Source: Arcanobacterium pinnipediorum
GTDB lineage: Bacteria; Actinomycetota; Actinomycetes; Actinomycetales; Actinomycetaceae
NCBI RefSeq assembly: GCF_023973165.1
Contig: NZ_CP099547.1
Location: 744,001-808,000, forward strand
Length of the DNA: 64,000 bases
Reading direction: 5' to 3'
The position numbers and the translations under genes were made by a program. Each line of letters starts with the position of its first letter. Position 1 is the stretch's first letter. Below, in pieces: positions 45,385 through 53,188 of this stretch. Below the pieces are notes generated by a model, which saw only the letters and a list, made by a program, of their open reading frames with translations, was not told the DNA's origin and ran no database searches.

Positions 45385-46419
45385 TTACTTTACACATCTC
45401 ATCGACTCGGCAAGAGTCTGGAGATTCTTTTCCATAATAGATATGTAATCACCGGATTGTTCATCTCGGGTGGCAGCAACGTCGAGGACGCCAAACTGCG
45501 TACCGGTTTCTTGCGCCAAAGTTCGAGCAACTTTTTCTTCACCGTTGGTCGGGGTAAATATAGTGGTGATCTTTTCAGATTCCACGAGCTTCTTAACTTC
45601 TGCGATGCGTGCCGGCGAGGGTTCAAACTCCGGGTCGATTCCGGCGATACTGATCTGCTCAAGCCCATACTCGTGGGCCAAATAGCCAAAGGCTGCATGT
45701 GTGACGATAAATGACTTTGTTTCACAGGTCGCACTCAATGTGGCACTGAATTTCTCGTCTAGATCCGTTAGCTTCGCGATCAGGGCATCAGCGTTGGACT
45801 TGTAGTCAGCAGCATGTTCTGGATCTTTTTCGCTAAGCGTGCTTGCAATCGTTGCTGCAGCATCTGCCATCCGCTCTGGATCAGTCCAAAAATGCGGATC
45901 ATAAATGCCATGATCGTGTTCGTCGTGGTCTGCGTGTTCGTCGTGGTCTGCGTGTTCGTCGTGGTCTGCGTGTTCGTCGTGGTCTGCGTGTTCGTCGTGG
46001 TCTGCGTGTTCAGCGTGCTCGTTCGTTGTCTCGGCGTTGGGTAACAGATCTACGGATTGCCCGATATTTATGGCGTTTACATCAGCGGAGGCCACGGCGT
46101 CGTCAATCGCTGGCGATAGCTTAGCTAAGTAGAAAACGACGTCAGACTTTTGCATGTCGGAAATTTCTTTGGGGGAGAGCTCAACGCCATGAGCATCTGA
46201 ACCTGGGGGTGTGAGATCAGTGATTGCTACATGTTCTCCGCCAATTTCAGAAACGAGATAGGTTAGTGGATAGAAGCTGGTGGTGACGGAAAGCTTGCCG
46301 TCCGCCGTCGTTGGTTCAGTAGCTGAGTCCGTAGAACAGCCTACAAGCGCAAGGGCACTGGCGCAGGTGAGGGTGAACAATTTTGCGAGAGTCGATACTC
46401 GTTGATTCGTTTGATACAT
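45385..46419 (-). CDS. znuA: Zinc-binding lipoprotein ZnuA with His/Asp repeats
   Basis: Solute-binding lipoprotein of the zinc importer. 344 residues. Signal peptide with lipobox ALVGC near residue 28. Cluster A-I fold with TSFYPLTYLVSEIGGEHVAITDLTPPGSDAHGVELSP split by metal His residues, a His/Asp/Glu loop of five exact EHADHD units plus ends (about residues 134-172), YDPHFWTDPERM and THAAFGYLAHEYGLEQI. The loop, long for this family, is expected to collect zinc. A Zur-type palindrome sits about 18 bases before the start. First gene of the minus-strand operon. Confidence 0.94.
   Translation of the reverse strand: MYQTNQRVSTLAKLFTLTCASALALVGCSTDSATEPTTADGKLSVTTSFYPLTYLVSEIGGEHVAITDLTPPGSDAHGVELSPKEISDMQKSDVVFYLAKLSPAIDDAVASADVNAINIGQSVDLLPNAETTNEHAEHADHDEHADHDEHADHDEHADHDEHADHDEHDHGIYDPHFWTDPERMADAAATIASTLSEKDPEHAADYKSNADALIAKLTDLDEKFSATLSATCETKSFIVTHAAFGYLAHEYGLEQISIAGIDPEFEPSPARIAEVKKLVESEKITTIFTPTNGEEKVARTLAQETGTQFGVLDVAATRDEQSGDYISIMEKNLQTLAESMRCVK
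45916..46005. repeat. five 18-bp tandem repeats in znuA
   Basis: Five perfect copies of an 18-bp unit (GTGTTCGTCGTGGTCTGC on the plus strand) encode EHADHD on the minus strand. All five are identical at DNA level, which suggests recent expansion by slippage and possible copy-number variation. Confidence 0.95.
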
Positions 46420-46436
46420 ATACTCATCAAACCCTA

Positions 46437-46455
46437 AATGAGAATCATTGTCATT
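46437..46455. promoter_or_regulatory. Zur box in front of znuA
   Basis: A 19-bp palindrome with arms AATGA/TCATT around GAATCATTG, of the Fur/Zur-box type. It lies 18 bases before znuA and between znuA and the divergent glyS. Zinc-dependent repression by the downstream zur product is the likely role. Confidence 0.75.
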
Positions 46456-46571
46456 TTAACGGTATGAAAACAGCGAAGTGTGGTGGCTTTAACGTCCCCA
46501 AATTCCCACTGATCGGAGCTGAAACGAGAGTTTGAGGGAGGGGAGACGTAGAATGAAAGAACGAATAATAA

Positions 46572-46590
46572 CTGCATCATCCAGATGCAG
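46572..46590 (+). promoter_or_regulatory. hairpin in the glyS leader
   Basis: CTGCATC (46572-46578) and GATGCAG (46584-46590) form a perfect 7-bp stem with a 5-base loop. It ends 21 bases before the glyS ATG, upstream of the RBS. No T-box features are seen. Confidence 0.4.
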
Positions 46591-46611
46591 ACACTTGAAA
46601 GGAGCAGCCGC

Positions 46612-48006
46612 ATGGCCAAACAGGCCCCATCGCGACTCGATAACGTTATTTCTCTTGCAAAACGACGCGGGTTCGTATTCCCCTCAGGAGAAATCTATGG
46701 CGGTACCCGTTCAGCTTGGGACTACGGTCCGCTAGGAGTTGAACTGAAGGAAAATATTAAGCGCCAGTGGTGGAAGGCAAATGTTACCGCTCGCGAAGAT
46801 ATGGTGGGACTTGACTCATCTATTATCCTCCCGCGTGAGGTGTGGGTGGCATCAGGTCACGTCGCGACCTTCTCCGATCCGCTCATTGAGTGCCAACACT
46901 GCCATAAGCGACTGCGCGAAGATGATCTCATCGAGCAATATGCACAAAAGAAAGGCATTGCAGAGTCGGAAGTTTCGATGTCAGATGTGGCATGCCCAAA
47001 TTGTGGTACTCGTGGGCAATGGACTGAATCGAAGCCATTTTCTGGCTTGCTCAAAACCTTCCTCGGCCCAGTCGATAACGAAGAGGGTTTGCACTACTTG
47101 CGCCCAGAAACCGCGCAAGGTATTTTCATCAACTTCCTCAACGTTGTTACGGCATCGCGTAAGAAACCGCCGTTTGGTATCGGACAGGTAGGAAAATCCT
47201 TCCGTAACGAAATTACGCCGGGAAACTTCATTTTCCGTACGCGCGAATTCGAACAGATGGAAATTGAATTCTTTGTTAAGCCCGGCGAAGATGAACAGTG
47301 GCATCAATCTTGGATTGACGCCCGGCTAGCATGGTACGAAGATCTCGGAATTTCACGCGATAATCTCCGGCTCTACGAACACCCTCAGGAAAAACTTTCC
47401 CATTATTCTAAGCGCACAGTTGATATCGAGTACCGCTTTGGATTCCAAGGATCAGATTGGGGCGAACTCGAAGGCATTGCGAATCGAACCGATTTCGACT
47501 TGTCATCACATTCTCAAGCATCTGGTAAGAAACTTGAGTATTTTGATCAAAGTACCTCAGAACGCTACACGCCATACGTCATCGAGCCTTCTGCAGGTCT
47601 AACGCGATCACTGATGGCCTTCTTAACCGAAGCATACACTGAAGACGAAGCGCCAAATACGAAGGGCGGAGTAGATAAGCGCGTAGTTCTCAAACTCGAT
47701 CCTCGCCTAGCACCAGTTAAAGTTGCGGTTTTGCCGTTGTCGCGTTCCCAAGATTTGTCTCCTATGGCTCGCGAACTAGCAACCAAACTCCGTCGCTACT
47801 GGAACGTTGATTTCGACGACGCCGGGGCAGTTGGCCGGCGCTACCGTCGTCAAGACGAGATCGGTACTCCGTTCTGTGTCACGGTCGATTTCGATTCTCT
47901 CGAAGATCACTCGGTTACTATCCGAGATCGGGACACGATGGAACAGATTCGAATTCCGCTTGCCGAAGTCGAATCCTATCTTGCAGGCAAACTCGTTGGC
48001 TGCTAA
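46612..48006 (+). CDS. glyS: Glycyl-tRNA synthetase (alpha2 type)
   Basis: Charges tRNA-Gly. 464 residues from ATG 46612 behind AAGGAG; the open frame reaches 46585, but the usual start is MAKQ. Class II enzyme: motif 1 region [43 protein letters not shown], a zinc-binding insert with CQHC and CPNC, motif 2 [29 protein letters not shown] interrupted by none, [22 protein letters not shown] and an anticodon-binding C-terminus ([24 protein letters not shown]). Followed by a terminator-like repeat that covers the start of the next gene. Confidence 0.96.
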   Translation: MAKQAPSRLDNVISLAKRRGFVFPSGEIYGGTRSAWDYGPLGVELKENIKRQWWKANVTAREDMVGLDSSIILPREVWVASGHVATFSDPLIECQHCHKRLREDDLIEQYAQKKGIAESEVSMSDVACPNCGTRGQWTESKPFSGLLKTFLGPVDNEEGLHYLRPETAQGIFINFLNVVTASRKKPPFGIGQVGKSFRNEITPGNFIFRTREFEQMEIEFFVKPGEDEQWHQSWIDARLAWYEDLGISRDNLRLYEHPQEKLSHYSKRTVDIEYRFGFQGSDWGELEGIANRTDFDLSSHSQASGKKLEYFDQSTSERYTPYVIEPSAGLTRSLMAFLTEAYTEDEAPNTKGGVDKRVVLKLDPRLAPVKVAVLPLSRSQDLSPMARELATKLRRYWNVDFDDAGAVGRRYRRQDEIGTPFCVTVDFDSLEDHSVTIRDRDTMEQIRIPLAEVESYLAGKLVGC

Positions 48007-48013
48007 GCACTCG

Positions 48014-48046
48014 ATGGGTGGTGAGGAAAACACCCTCACCACCCAT
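48014..48046 (+). terminator. terminator-like inverted repeat over the YibE/F start
   Basis: ATGGGTGGTGAGG (48014-48026) and CCTCACCACCCAT (48034-48046) are perfect complements with a 7-base loop. The repeat begins 7 bases after the glyS stop, and its first three bases are the ATG of the next gene. No T-run. It may end glyS transcripts or mask the start codon. Confidence 0.6.
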
Positions 48047-49225
48047 TCACATTCACATTCTGGCGCACTGGATCTCACGCCCACTGATCGGCGTCGAGTG
48101 CGATTAGCGTTAGCATGGGTTGTTATCCCCATAGCGCTCTTGACGGTTCTTGGCCTTTATCTGCTGTGGCCCACAACTGGAGCACTGGAAAGTGATGGCT
48201 CGAGCGCTATTGCATCTCGAGCAGAATTTGCTCCGGGAACCCAGCGCGTCATTGGAGAAATCAGTTTCATTGGGCAAACTGACGAAAATCGCCAGACGCC
48301 AGTGAAAATGCGGGTTGATGATGCGGAGGTCGGCGTCCACGTCCCATACGAGTTTGTGCACAACGGCTTAGATGTTGGCGATCGAATCCACGCCATCTTT
48401 TCACCCAGCCTCGCTCAAACCGACACAGCCTATATTTTTATCGACTTCGAACGATCAGTTCCAGTATGGGCGCTGATTATTCTCTATGCGCTTGTGGTTA
48501 TTGTTGTAGCGCGCGGCAAAGGACTTGCGGCGCTGGTAGGACTGGGAGTTTCGCTCGCCGTCGTCGCAGTCTTTATGCTCCCGGCACTAATGGCTGGAAG
48601 ATCGCCAATCCTGGTGGTGATAGTCGGTGCGATTTCCATGATGTTTACCTCCATTTATCTGGCACACGGAATATCTATTCGAACCACCACAGCGATCTTG
48701 GGGACTCTTGGCGGGCTGGTTATCACCGGGATCGTTGCATGGATATCAATCGATTCAATCAACTTAACCGGCACCTACGGTGAGGAGTCAGTAGGGTTAT
48801 TTAGCCAGCTTGGTTTTTTGCGAATGGATCAGATCTTGTTGTGCGGAATGATCCTCGCCGGTTTGGGTGCGCTCAACGACGTCACCATCACCCAAGTATC
48901 GACGGTGTGGGAGTTGCACGCCGCAAATCCGCTTGCCCAACGTCGTAAAATCTTCCGCCAAGCAATGGTCATCGGTCGGGATCATATTGCCTCAACGGTA
49001 TATACGTTAGCATTTGCCTATGTTGGATCAGCGCTACCGCTATTACTTAGCGCCGCACTAGTTGACCGCGGGATTGTTGATTTTTTCATGATCGGGCAAG
49101 TTACGGAAGAGATCGTGCGCACTTTAGTAGCCTCGGTTGGCCTAGTCCTTGCTATTCCAATGACGACGGCGATTGCGGCAGTTTTTGCGCCCGTAGCGCC
49201 AGCGATTGAGAAAGAAACCAACTGA
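48014..49225 (+). CDS. YibE/F family membrane protein
   Basis: 403 residues; about eight membrane helices. It starts with a His/Ser-rich cytoplasmic end (THSHSHSG), then one helix (about 32-54), an extracellular OB-like region (GEISFIGQTDENRQTPVKM, HNGLDVGDRIHAIFSP) and the YibE/F membrane domain with FERSVPVWALIILYALVVIVVARG, HGISIRTTTAILGTLGGLV and GMILAGLGALNDVTITQVSTVWELH. The family is of unknown function; a transport role is often guessed. The start codon is inside the hairpin at 48014-48046. A His-rich start is common in this family, which supports the ATG at 48014 although no clear RBS is seen. Confidence 0.85.
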   Translation: MGGEENTLTTHSHSHSGALDLTPTDRRRVRLALAWVVIPIALLTVLGLYLLWPTTGALESDGSSAIASRAEFAPGTQRVIGEISFIGQTDENRQTPVKMRVDDAEVGVHVPYEFVHNGLDVGDRIHAIFSPSLAQTDTAYIFIDFERSVPVWALIILYALVVIVVARGKGLAALVGLGVSLAVVAVFMLPALMAGRSPILVVIVGAISMMFTSIYLAHGISIRTTTAILGTLGGLVITGIVAWISIDSINLTGTYGEESVGLFSQLGFLRMDQILLCGMILAGLGALNDVTITQVSTVWELHAANPLAQRRKIFRQAMVIGRDHIASTVYTLAFAYVGSALPLLLSAALVDRGIVDFFMIGQVTEEIVRTLVASVGLVLAIPMTTAIAAVFAPVAPAIEKETN

Positions 49226-49227
49226 GT

Positions 49228-50451
49228 ATGAGTGTCCATATCGGTGAAGTGAGTTTGGGTGCGCCCGTCATCTTAGCCCCGATGGCAGGAGTCACCAATC
49301 CGCCGTTTCGGCAATTATGCCGTGAATTTGGTGAGGCCGGAGCGCGGGCGGCCGGTGTAGAACTACACCAGGATGCTAAGAAATCTGGTCATGCCTCCCA
49401 GGCTGGATTGTACGTATGTGAAATGATCACCTCGCGTGCGTTAATCGAGCGCACTCCAGAGACGATGACGATGATCAAGCCAGATCCACACGATCCAGTT
49501 CGTTCAATCCAGCTCTATGGGGTTGAGCCGAAAACAATCGCGCAAGCGGTTGATATTTTGGTCCGCGAAGATCGCGCTGATCATATCGATTTAAATTTCG
49601 GTTGCCCAGTTCCTAAAGTTACTCGCAAAGGTGGCGGTTCGGCGCTACCGTGGAAGCATCAACTTTTCTCCGATATCGTCCAAGGGGCAGTCAAGGCTGC
49701 TCACCGTGCCTCAACCGAGGCTGGACGAAACCACATTGTTCCAGTGACAGCTAAATTCCGTATCGGTATTGACGATGAGCATTCAACGTTTCGAGAAGTC
49801 GCGAAAATGAGCGCCGATGCTGGAATTTCGGCACTGACGTTGCATGCGCGCACCACCGAGCAACACTATTCTGGTCAAGCTCGATGGGAATATATCCAAG
49901 AGTTGAAGTCACTTTCGCCACTGCCAGTCTTTGGAAACGGCGACGTTTTTGAAGCCGATGATGCCCAGCGAATGATGGCTCAAACAGGTGCGGACGGGGT
50001 AAGTGTTGGTCGTGGCTGCCAGGGACGCCCGTGGCTATTTTTCGATCTCGTTGCAGCCGCTTATGGTAGTTCGCAACGCTATCGACCACATTTGGCACAA
50101 GTTGCCGATATTATTATTCGTCATGCGCAGCTCTCAGTGGAGCATTTTGCTGACGAACATCGCGCGATGCGTGAATTGCGCAAACACGTCGGATGGTATC
50201 TGCGCGGATTTTCAGTTGGTGGCCAGATGCGCCACCAACTTGGTCTCATCGAATCTGTGGAGCAGTTACGTCAACTCTTAGACACGTTGGATCTTGACCA
50301 GCCGTTCCCGGAGGCTGCAGGTGGCCCACGCGGCCGGGCTGGTGGGGCGAAACGTCCACATCTTCCAGAGTTTTGGTTAGATTCGCATGAGCTTTCGGAT
50401 CGCCAGCAGGCGAAAATTCATGAAGCAGAAGTCAATACCTCGGGTGGCTGA
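49228..50451 (+). CDS. dus: tRNA-dihydrouridine synthase
   Basis: FMN-dependent enzyme that reduces uridines of the tRNA D-loop. 407 residues. PVILAPMAGVTNPPFRQLCREFG, the catalytic Cys in HIDLNFGCPVPKVTRKGGGSA, ALTLHARTTEQHYSGQARWEYI, PVFGNGDVFEADDAQRMM and VSVGRGCQGRPWLFFDL. This resembles the DusB-type enzymes of actinobacteria. About 20 extra C-terminal residues follow the helical domain. It starts 2 bases after the YibE/F stop. Confidence 0.93.
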   Translation: MSVHIGEVSLGAPVILAPMAGVTNPPFRQLCREFGEAGARAAGVELHQDAKKSGHASQAGLYVCEMITSRALIERTPETMTMIKPDPHDPVRSIQLYGVEPKTIAQAVDILVREDRADHIDLNFGCPVPKVTRKGGGSALPWKHQLFSDIVQGAVKAAHRASTEAGRNHIVPVTAKFRIGIDDEHSTFREVAKMSADAGISALTLHARTTEQHYSGQARWEYIQELKSLSPLPVFGNGDVFEADDAQRMMAQTGADGVSVGRGCQGRPWLFFDLVAAAYGSSQRYRPHLAQVADIIIRHAQLSVEHFADEHRAMRELRKHVGWYLRGFSVGGQMRHQLGLIESVEQLRQLLDTLDLDQPFPEAAGGPRGRAGGAKRPHLPEFWLDSHELSDRQQAKIHEAEVNTSGG

Positions 50452-50465
50452 AAAGATATATCGGT

Positions 50466-50492
50466 TTGACGGTTGAGTGGAAAGAATAAAGT
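50466..50492 (+). promoter_or_regulatory. promoter of leaderless dgt
   Basis: -35 TTGACG (50466-50471) and -10 TAAAGT (50487-50492) with a 15-bp spacer. The -10 ends 6 bases before the dgt ATG (50499); no RBS lies between. Confidence 0.55.
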
Positions 50493-50498
50493 AGGACC

Positions 50499-51749
50499 AT
50501 GAGCTACGGCTATACATCGCATGATACCCAACGCTGGTTAAGCGAAGGAATTAAGAGCACGACGCGTACTGATTTCGAACGCGATCGAGGCCGTGTCTTG
50601 CATTCGGCTGCGTTGCGCCGGCTGGGTGCGAAAACTCAAGTGATGGGGCCAGAGTCTGATGATTTTATTCGGACTCGGTTGACGCATTCGCTCGAAGTTG
50701 CTCAGATCGGTCGCTCGCTTGCCAAGAACTTGGGAGCCGATCAAGACGTGGTGGAAACCGCTTGTTTGTGTCATGACCTGGGGCATCCGCCCTATGGTCA
50801 TAACGGAGAAAAAGCACTCGATGAACTTGCGCAGTCTTTTGGCGGTTTTGAGGGCAATGCTCAAACGCTTCGTATTCTTACCCGGCTGGAACCCAAACGG
50901 TTTCATCCCGATGGATCACCAGCTGGGCTGAATTTAACTCGAGCTATTGTTGATGCGACAGTTAAATATCCGTGGACTCGTTTTGCCGGTCCCGCTGGTC
51001 AAGCTTCGCCAAAGTTTGGCGCCTACGACGACGACGTACCGGCATTTGTTTGGGCACATGAAGATCACGGGCGGTTGCGTTCTGCTGAGGCACAAATGAT
51101 GGATCTAGCTGACGATATCGCCTATTCGGTTCATGACCTTGAAGACGGTATCTTCTCTGGCTATATTCCGCTCAGCCAACTTTCCCTTCATAACGATAAG
51201 GAGATAGCTGATGTTGTTGATTCTACGTTGGCGTGGTACCGATCTTCGGTTAGCGCCGATGAACTAGCTCAAGCAGGGCATAGAGTTCTACAGATGGTTG
51301 CCTGGCCAGCCCACTACACTGGTTCCCAGCGGGATATCGCTAAATTGAAAGATTATACCTCTGATCTTATTGGCCGTTTCGTTTCTGCAGTGACGCTTGC
51401 AACTCGCCAGGAGCATCCACAACCTCTACTGCGATATAGCGGTGATGTGGTTGTTCCACACGATACGGCGTTAGAAATTTTGTTTGTCAAGGGAATAGCG
51501 GTTCATTATGTGATGGCACCGCGAGAACAAGAGGCATCATATTTTGAACAGCGCACCTTGCTCTTTGATCTGATGGATGCGCTCGTAGAAGATCCGGTAG
51601 GGCGAATGGAACCCATGTTTGTTAAATTGTGGAAACGTGCCGAAGATGAAAATGCGCGACTGCGAGTTATTATCGATCAGATTGCTTCTTTGACCGACCA
51701 ATCGGCACGTGTTTGGCATGCGCGCTATTGCGGGATGCTACGTCATTAG
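50499..51749 (+). CDS. dgt: Deoxyguanosinetriphosphate triphosphohydrolase-like protein
   Basis: HD-domain dNTP triphosphohydrolase that hydrolyses dNTPs to deoxynucleosides and triphosphate. 416 residues. Motifs: RDRGRVLHSAALRRLGAKTQV, RTRLTHSLEVAQIGRSLA, the HD pair in CLCHDLGHPPYGHNGEKAL, and ADDIAYSVHDLEDGI. In actinobacteria dgt usually stands just before dnaG; here dnaG is 8.1 kb downstream, with the galactose transporter and accessory genes between. It appears to be leaderless. Confidence 0.93.
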   Translation: MSYGYTSHDTQRWLSEGIKSTTRTDFERDRGRVLHSAALRRLGAKTQVMGPESDDFIRTRLTHSLEVAQIGRSLAKNLGADQDVVETACLCHDLGHPPYGHNGEKALDELAQSFGGFEGNAQTLRILTRLEPKRFHPDGSPAGLNLTRAIVDATVKYPWTRFAGPAGQASPKFGAYDDDVPAFVWAHEDHGRLRSAEAQMMDLADDIAYSVHDLEDGIFSGYIPLSQLSLHNDKEIADVVDSTLAWYRSSVSADELAQAGHRVLQMVAWPAHYTGSQRDIAKLKDYTSDLIGRFVSAVTLATRQEHPQPLLRYSGDVVVPHDTALEILFVKGIAVHYVMAPREQEASYFEQRTLLFDLMDALVEDPVGRMEPMFVKLWKRAEDENARLRVIIDQIASLTDQSARVWHARYCGMLRH

Positions 51750-51797
51750 TTTCTATGTTGCAGATCTCTTTCTTGTAAGTGTATTCTGTCAGATGTC

Positions 51798-51809
51798 TGG
51801 TAAAAACCA
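51798..51809. promoter_or_regulatory. candidate operator before the galactose transporter operon
   Basis: TGGT-AAAA-ACCA is a short palindrome in the 118-base gap before mglB. It is of a size used by LacI-type regulators, but no regulator gene is nearby and the match to any known site is weak. Confidence 0.25.
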
Positions 51810-51867
51810 TTATTGAGTAGTTCAAGGTTGAGCCAGTTTGTCAATGAAGACTTAGAAGAGGATCGCA

Positions 51868-53097
51868 ATGAAAAATATGACCAAGGTTGTAGCTGTCTCC
51901 CTGGGATCGCTGATGGCTCTCGCCGCTTGCTCCGGTGGTGACACTACTACATCGTCAGAAAGCTCCAGCACTGCTAACAACCAGAAGCCACTCGTGTGGT
52001 TCAACCGCCAGCCTTCGAACTCCTCAACTGGAGATCTTGATATGGATGCGTTGAACTTTAATGAAAACACCTACTACGTTGGCTTCGATGCTGCACAAGG
52101 TGCAGAGCTTCAGGGCCAAATGGTTGCTGACTACGTAGAGGCACACAAGGACACAATCGATCGTAACGGTGATGGAAAGATTGGTTACGTCCTAGCTATC
52201 GGAGACGTAGGCCATAACGATTCCATTGCTCGTACCCGTGGTGTTCGCAAGGCACTTGGCACTGCAGTTGAAGAAGGTGGAACTATTCTTTCGGACCCAA
52301 CTGAAACCAACGCAAAGGCTGTCAAGGAAGGCGAACTTGGAAGCTTTAAGGTTGTTGAACTTGCCTCTAAGGAAATGAAGACCGGTGCTGGTGCTACCTG
52401 GGATGCTGGCACTGCTGGTGATACCATCACTGCATGGAGTGGTAAGTTCGGCGATGAAATCGATCTTGTTATCTCAAACAATGACGGTATGGGCATGGCA
52501 ATGTTCAATAAGTGGGCAAAGGCCAACAAGGTTCCTACCTTCGGTTATGACGCCAACTCTGATGCTGTTGCTGCTATCGCTGATGGTTATGGCGGTACGA
52601 TCTCCCAGCACGCTGACGTTCAGGCATATTTGACCTTGCGCGTTTTGCGCAATGCGCTTGACGGCAAGGACGTGATGGAAGGTATTTCCAAGGCTGACGA
52701 AGCTGGAAACGTCTTGTCCGATAAGGACTTCAAGTATGTTGAAGAAGAGCGTTCCTTCTACGCATTGAACGTTGCAGTTGGTGCAGATAACTACCAAGAC
52801 TTCCTCGATTCGACCGTTACCTACAAGCCAGTGAGCAACCAGGTAACCGCTGATAGCAAGAAGGTTTGGCTCGATATCTACAATTCAGCTGATAACTTCC
52901 TTGGTTCAACCTACCAGCCGCTGCTTGAGAAGTATGACGACTTACTCAACCTCGAAGTAGAATACATCGGTGGTGATGGTCAGACTGAATCCAACATCAC
53001 CAACCGTCTTGGTAACCCAGGATCGTATGATGCATTCGCGATCAACATGGTCAAGACGGACAACGCTTCTTCATACACCGCGCTCCTAAATCAGTAA
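51868..53097 (+). CDS. mglB: Circularly permuted galactose/glucose-binding lipoprotein (MglB fold)
   Basis: Sugar-binding lipoprotein of a CUT2-type ABC importer. 409 residues: signal peptide with lipobox LAAC (C21), a Ser/Thr/Asn linker to residue 38, then KPLVWFNRQP and YYVGFD, which match E. coli MglB only from about mature residue 86 (PVVFFNKEP, YYVGTD). The rest follows MglB order: Ca-loop-like DRNGDGKIG (98-106), GHNDSIARTR (H116, D118, R122), W178, N204-D206, D228. Residues 332-409 (VWLDIYNSADNFLGSTY to SYDAFAINMVKTDNAS) match MglB residues about 5-84 (GVTIYKYDDNF, ALAINLVDPA). So the N-terminal segment has moved to the C-terminus. Sugar-contacting residues are kept except Q247 in place of Asn. 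Galactose/glucose is the inferred ligand. Confidence 0.9.
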   Translation: MKNMTKVVAVSLGSLMALAACSGGDTTTSSESSSTANNQKPLVWFNRQPSNSSTGDLDMDALNFNENTYYVGFDAAQGAELQGQMVADYVEAHKDTIDRNGDGKIGYVLAIGDVGHNDSIARTRGVRKALGTAVEEGGTILSDPTETNAKAVKEGELGSFKVVELASKEMKTGAGATWDAGTAGDTITAWSGKFGDEIDLVISNNDGMGMAMFNKWAKANKVPTFGYDANSDAVAAIADGYGGTISQHADVQAYLTLRVLRNALDGKDVMEGISKADEAGNVLSDKDFKYVEEERSFYALNVAVGADNYQDFLDSTVTYKPVSNQVTADSKKVWLDIYNSADNFLGSTYQPLLEKYDDLLNLEVEYIGGDGQTESNITNRLGNPGSYDAFAINMVKTDNASSYTALLNQ

Positions 53098-53132
53098 TTT
53101 TTAACAACTGAACACAGTTGCTAAAAATCGGA

Positions 53133-53172
53133 AGAATGGGGTAATTGAAGGTCACTTCAATTACCCCATTCT
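53133..53172 (+). terminator. mglB-mglA intergenic hairpin
   Basis: A perfect 18-bp stem (53133-53150 with 53155-53172) and tetraloop GTCA, lying 35 bases after the mglB stop and 16 bases before the mglA ATG. No T-run. It probably stabilises mglB mRNA or reduces read-through, giving more binding protein than ATPase. Confidence 0.8.
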
Positions 53173-53188
53173 AAAGAGGAAAGAACTC

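Noticed and set aside
45916..46005. CRISPR array
   Set aside because: The 18-bp units are directly adjacent without spacers and code for EHADHD in znuA.
45814..46124. Plus-strand open frames opposite znuA, one encoding Phe-Val-Val-Cys repeats
   Set aside because: They are the antisense reading of the 18-bp znuA repeats; no RBS and no homologous protein is known to me.
46456..46611. T-box or glycine riboswitch before glyS
   Set aside because: No T-box sequence, specifier loop or glycine-aptamer motif is visible; only a 7-bp hairpin.
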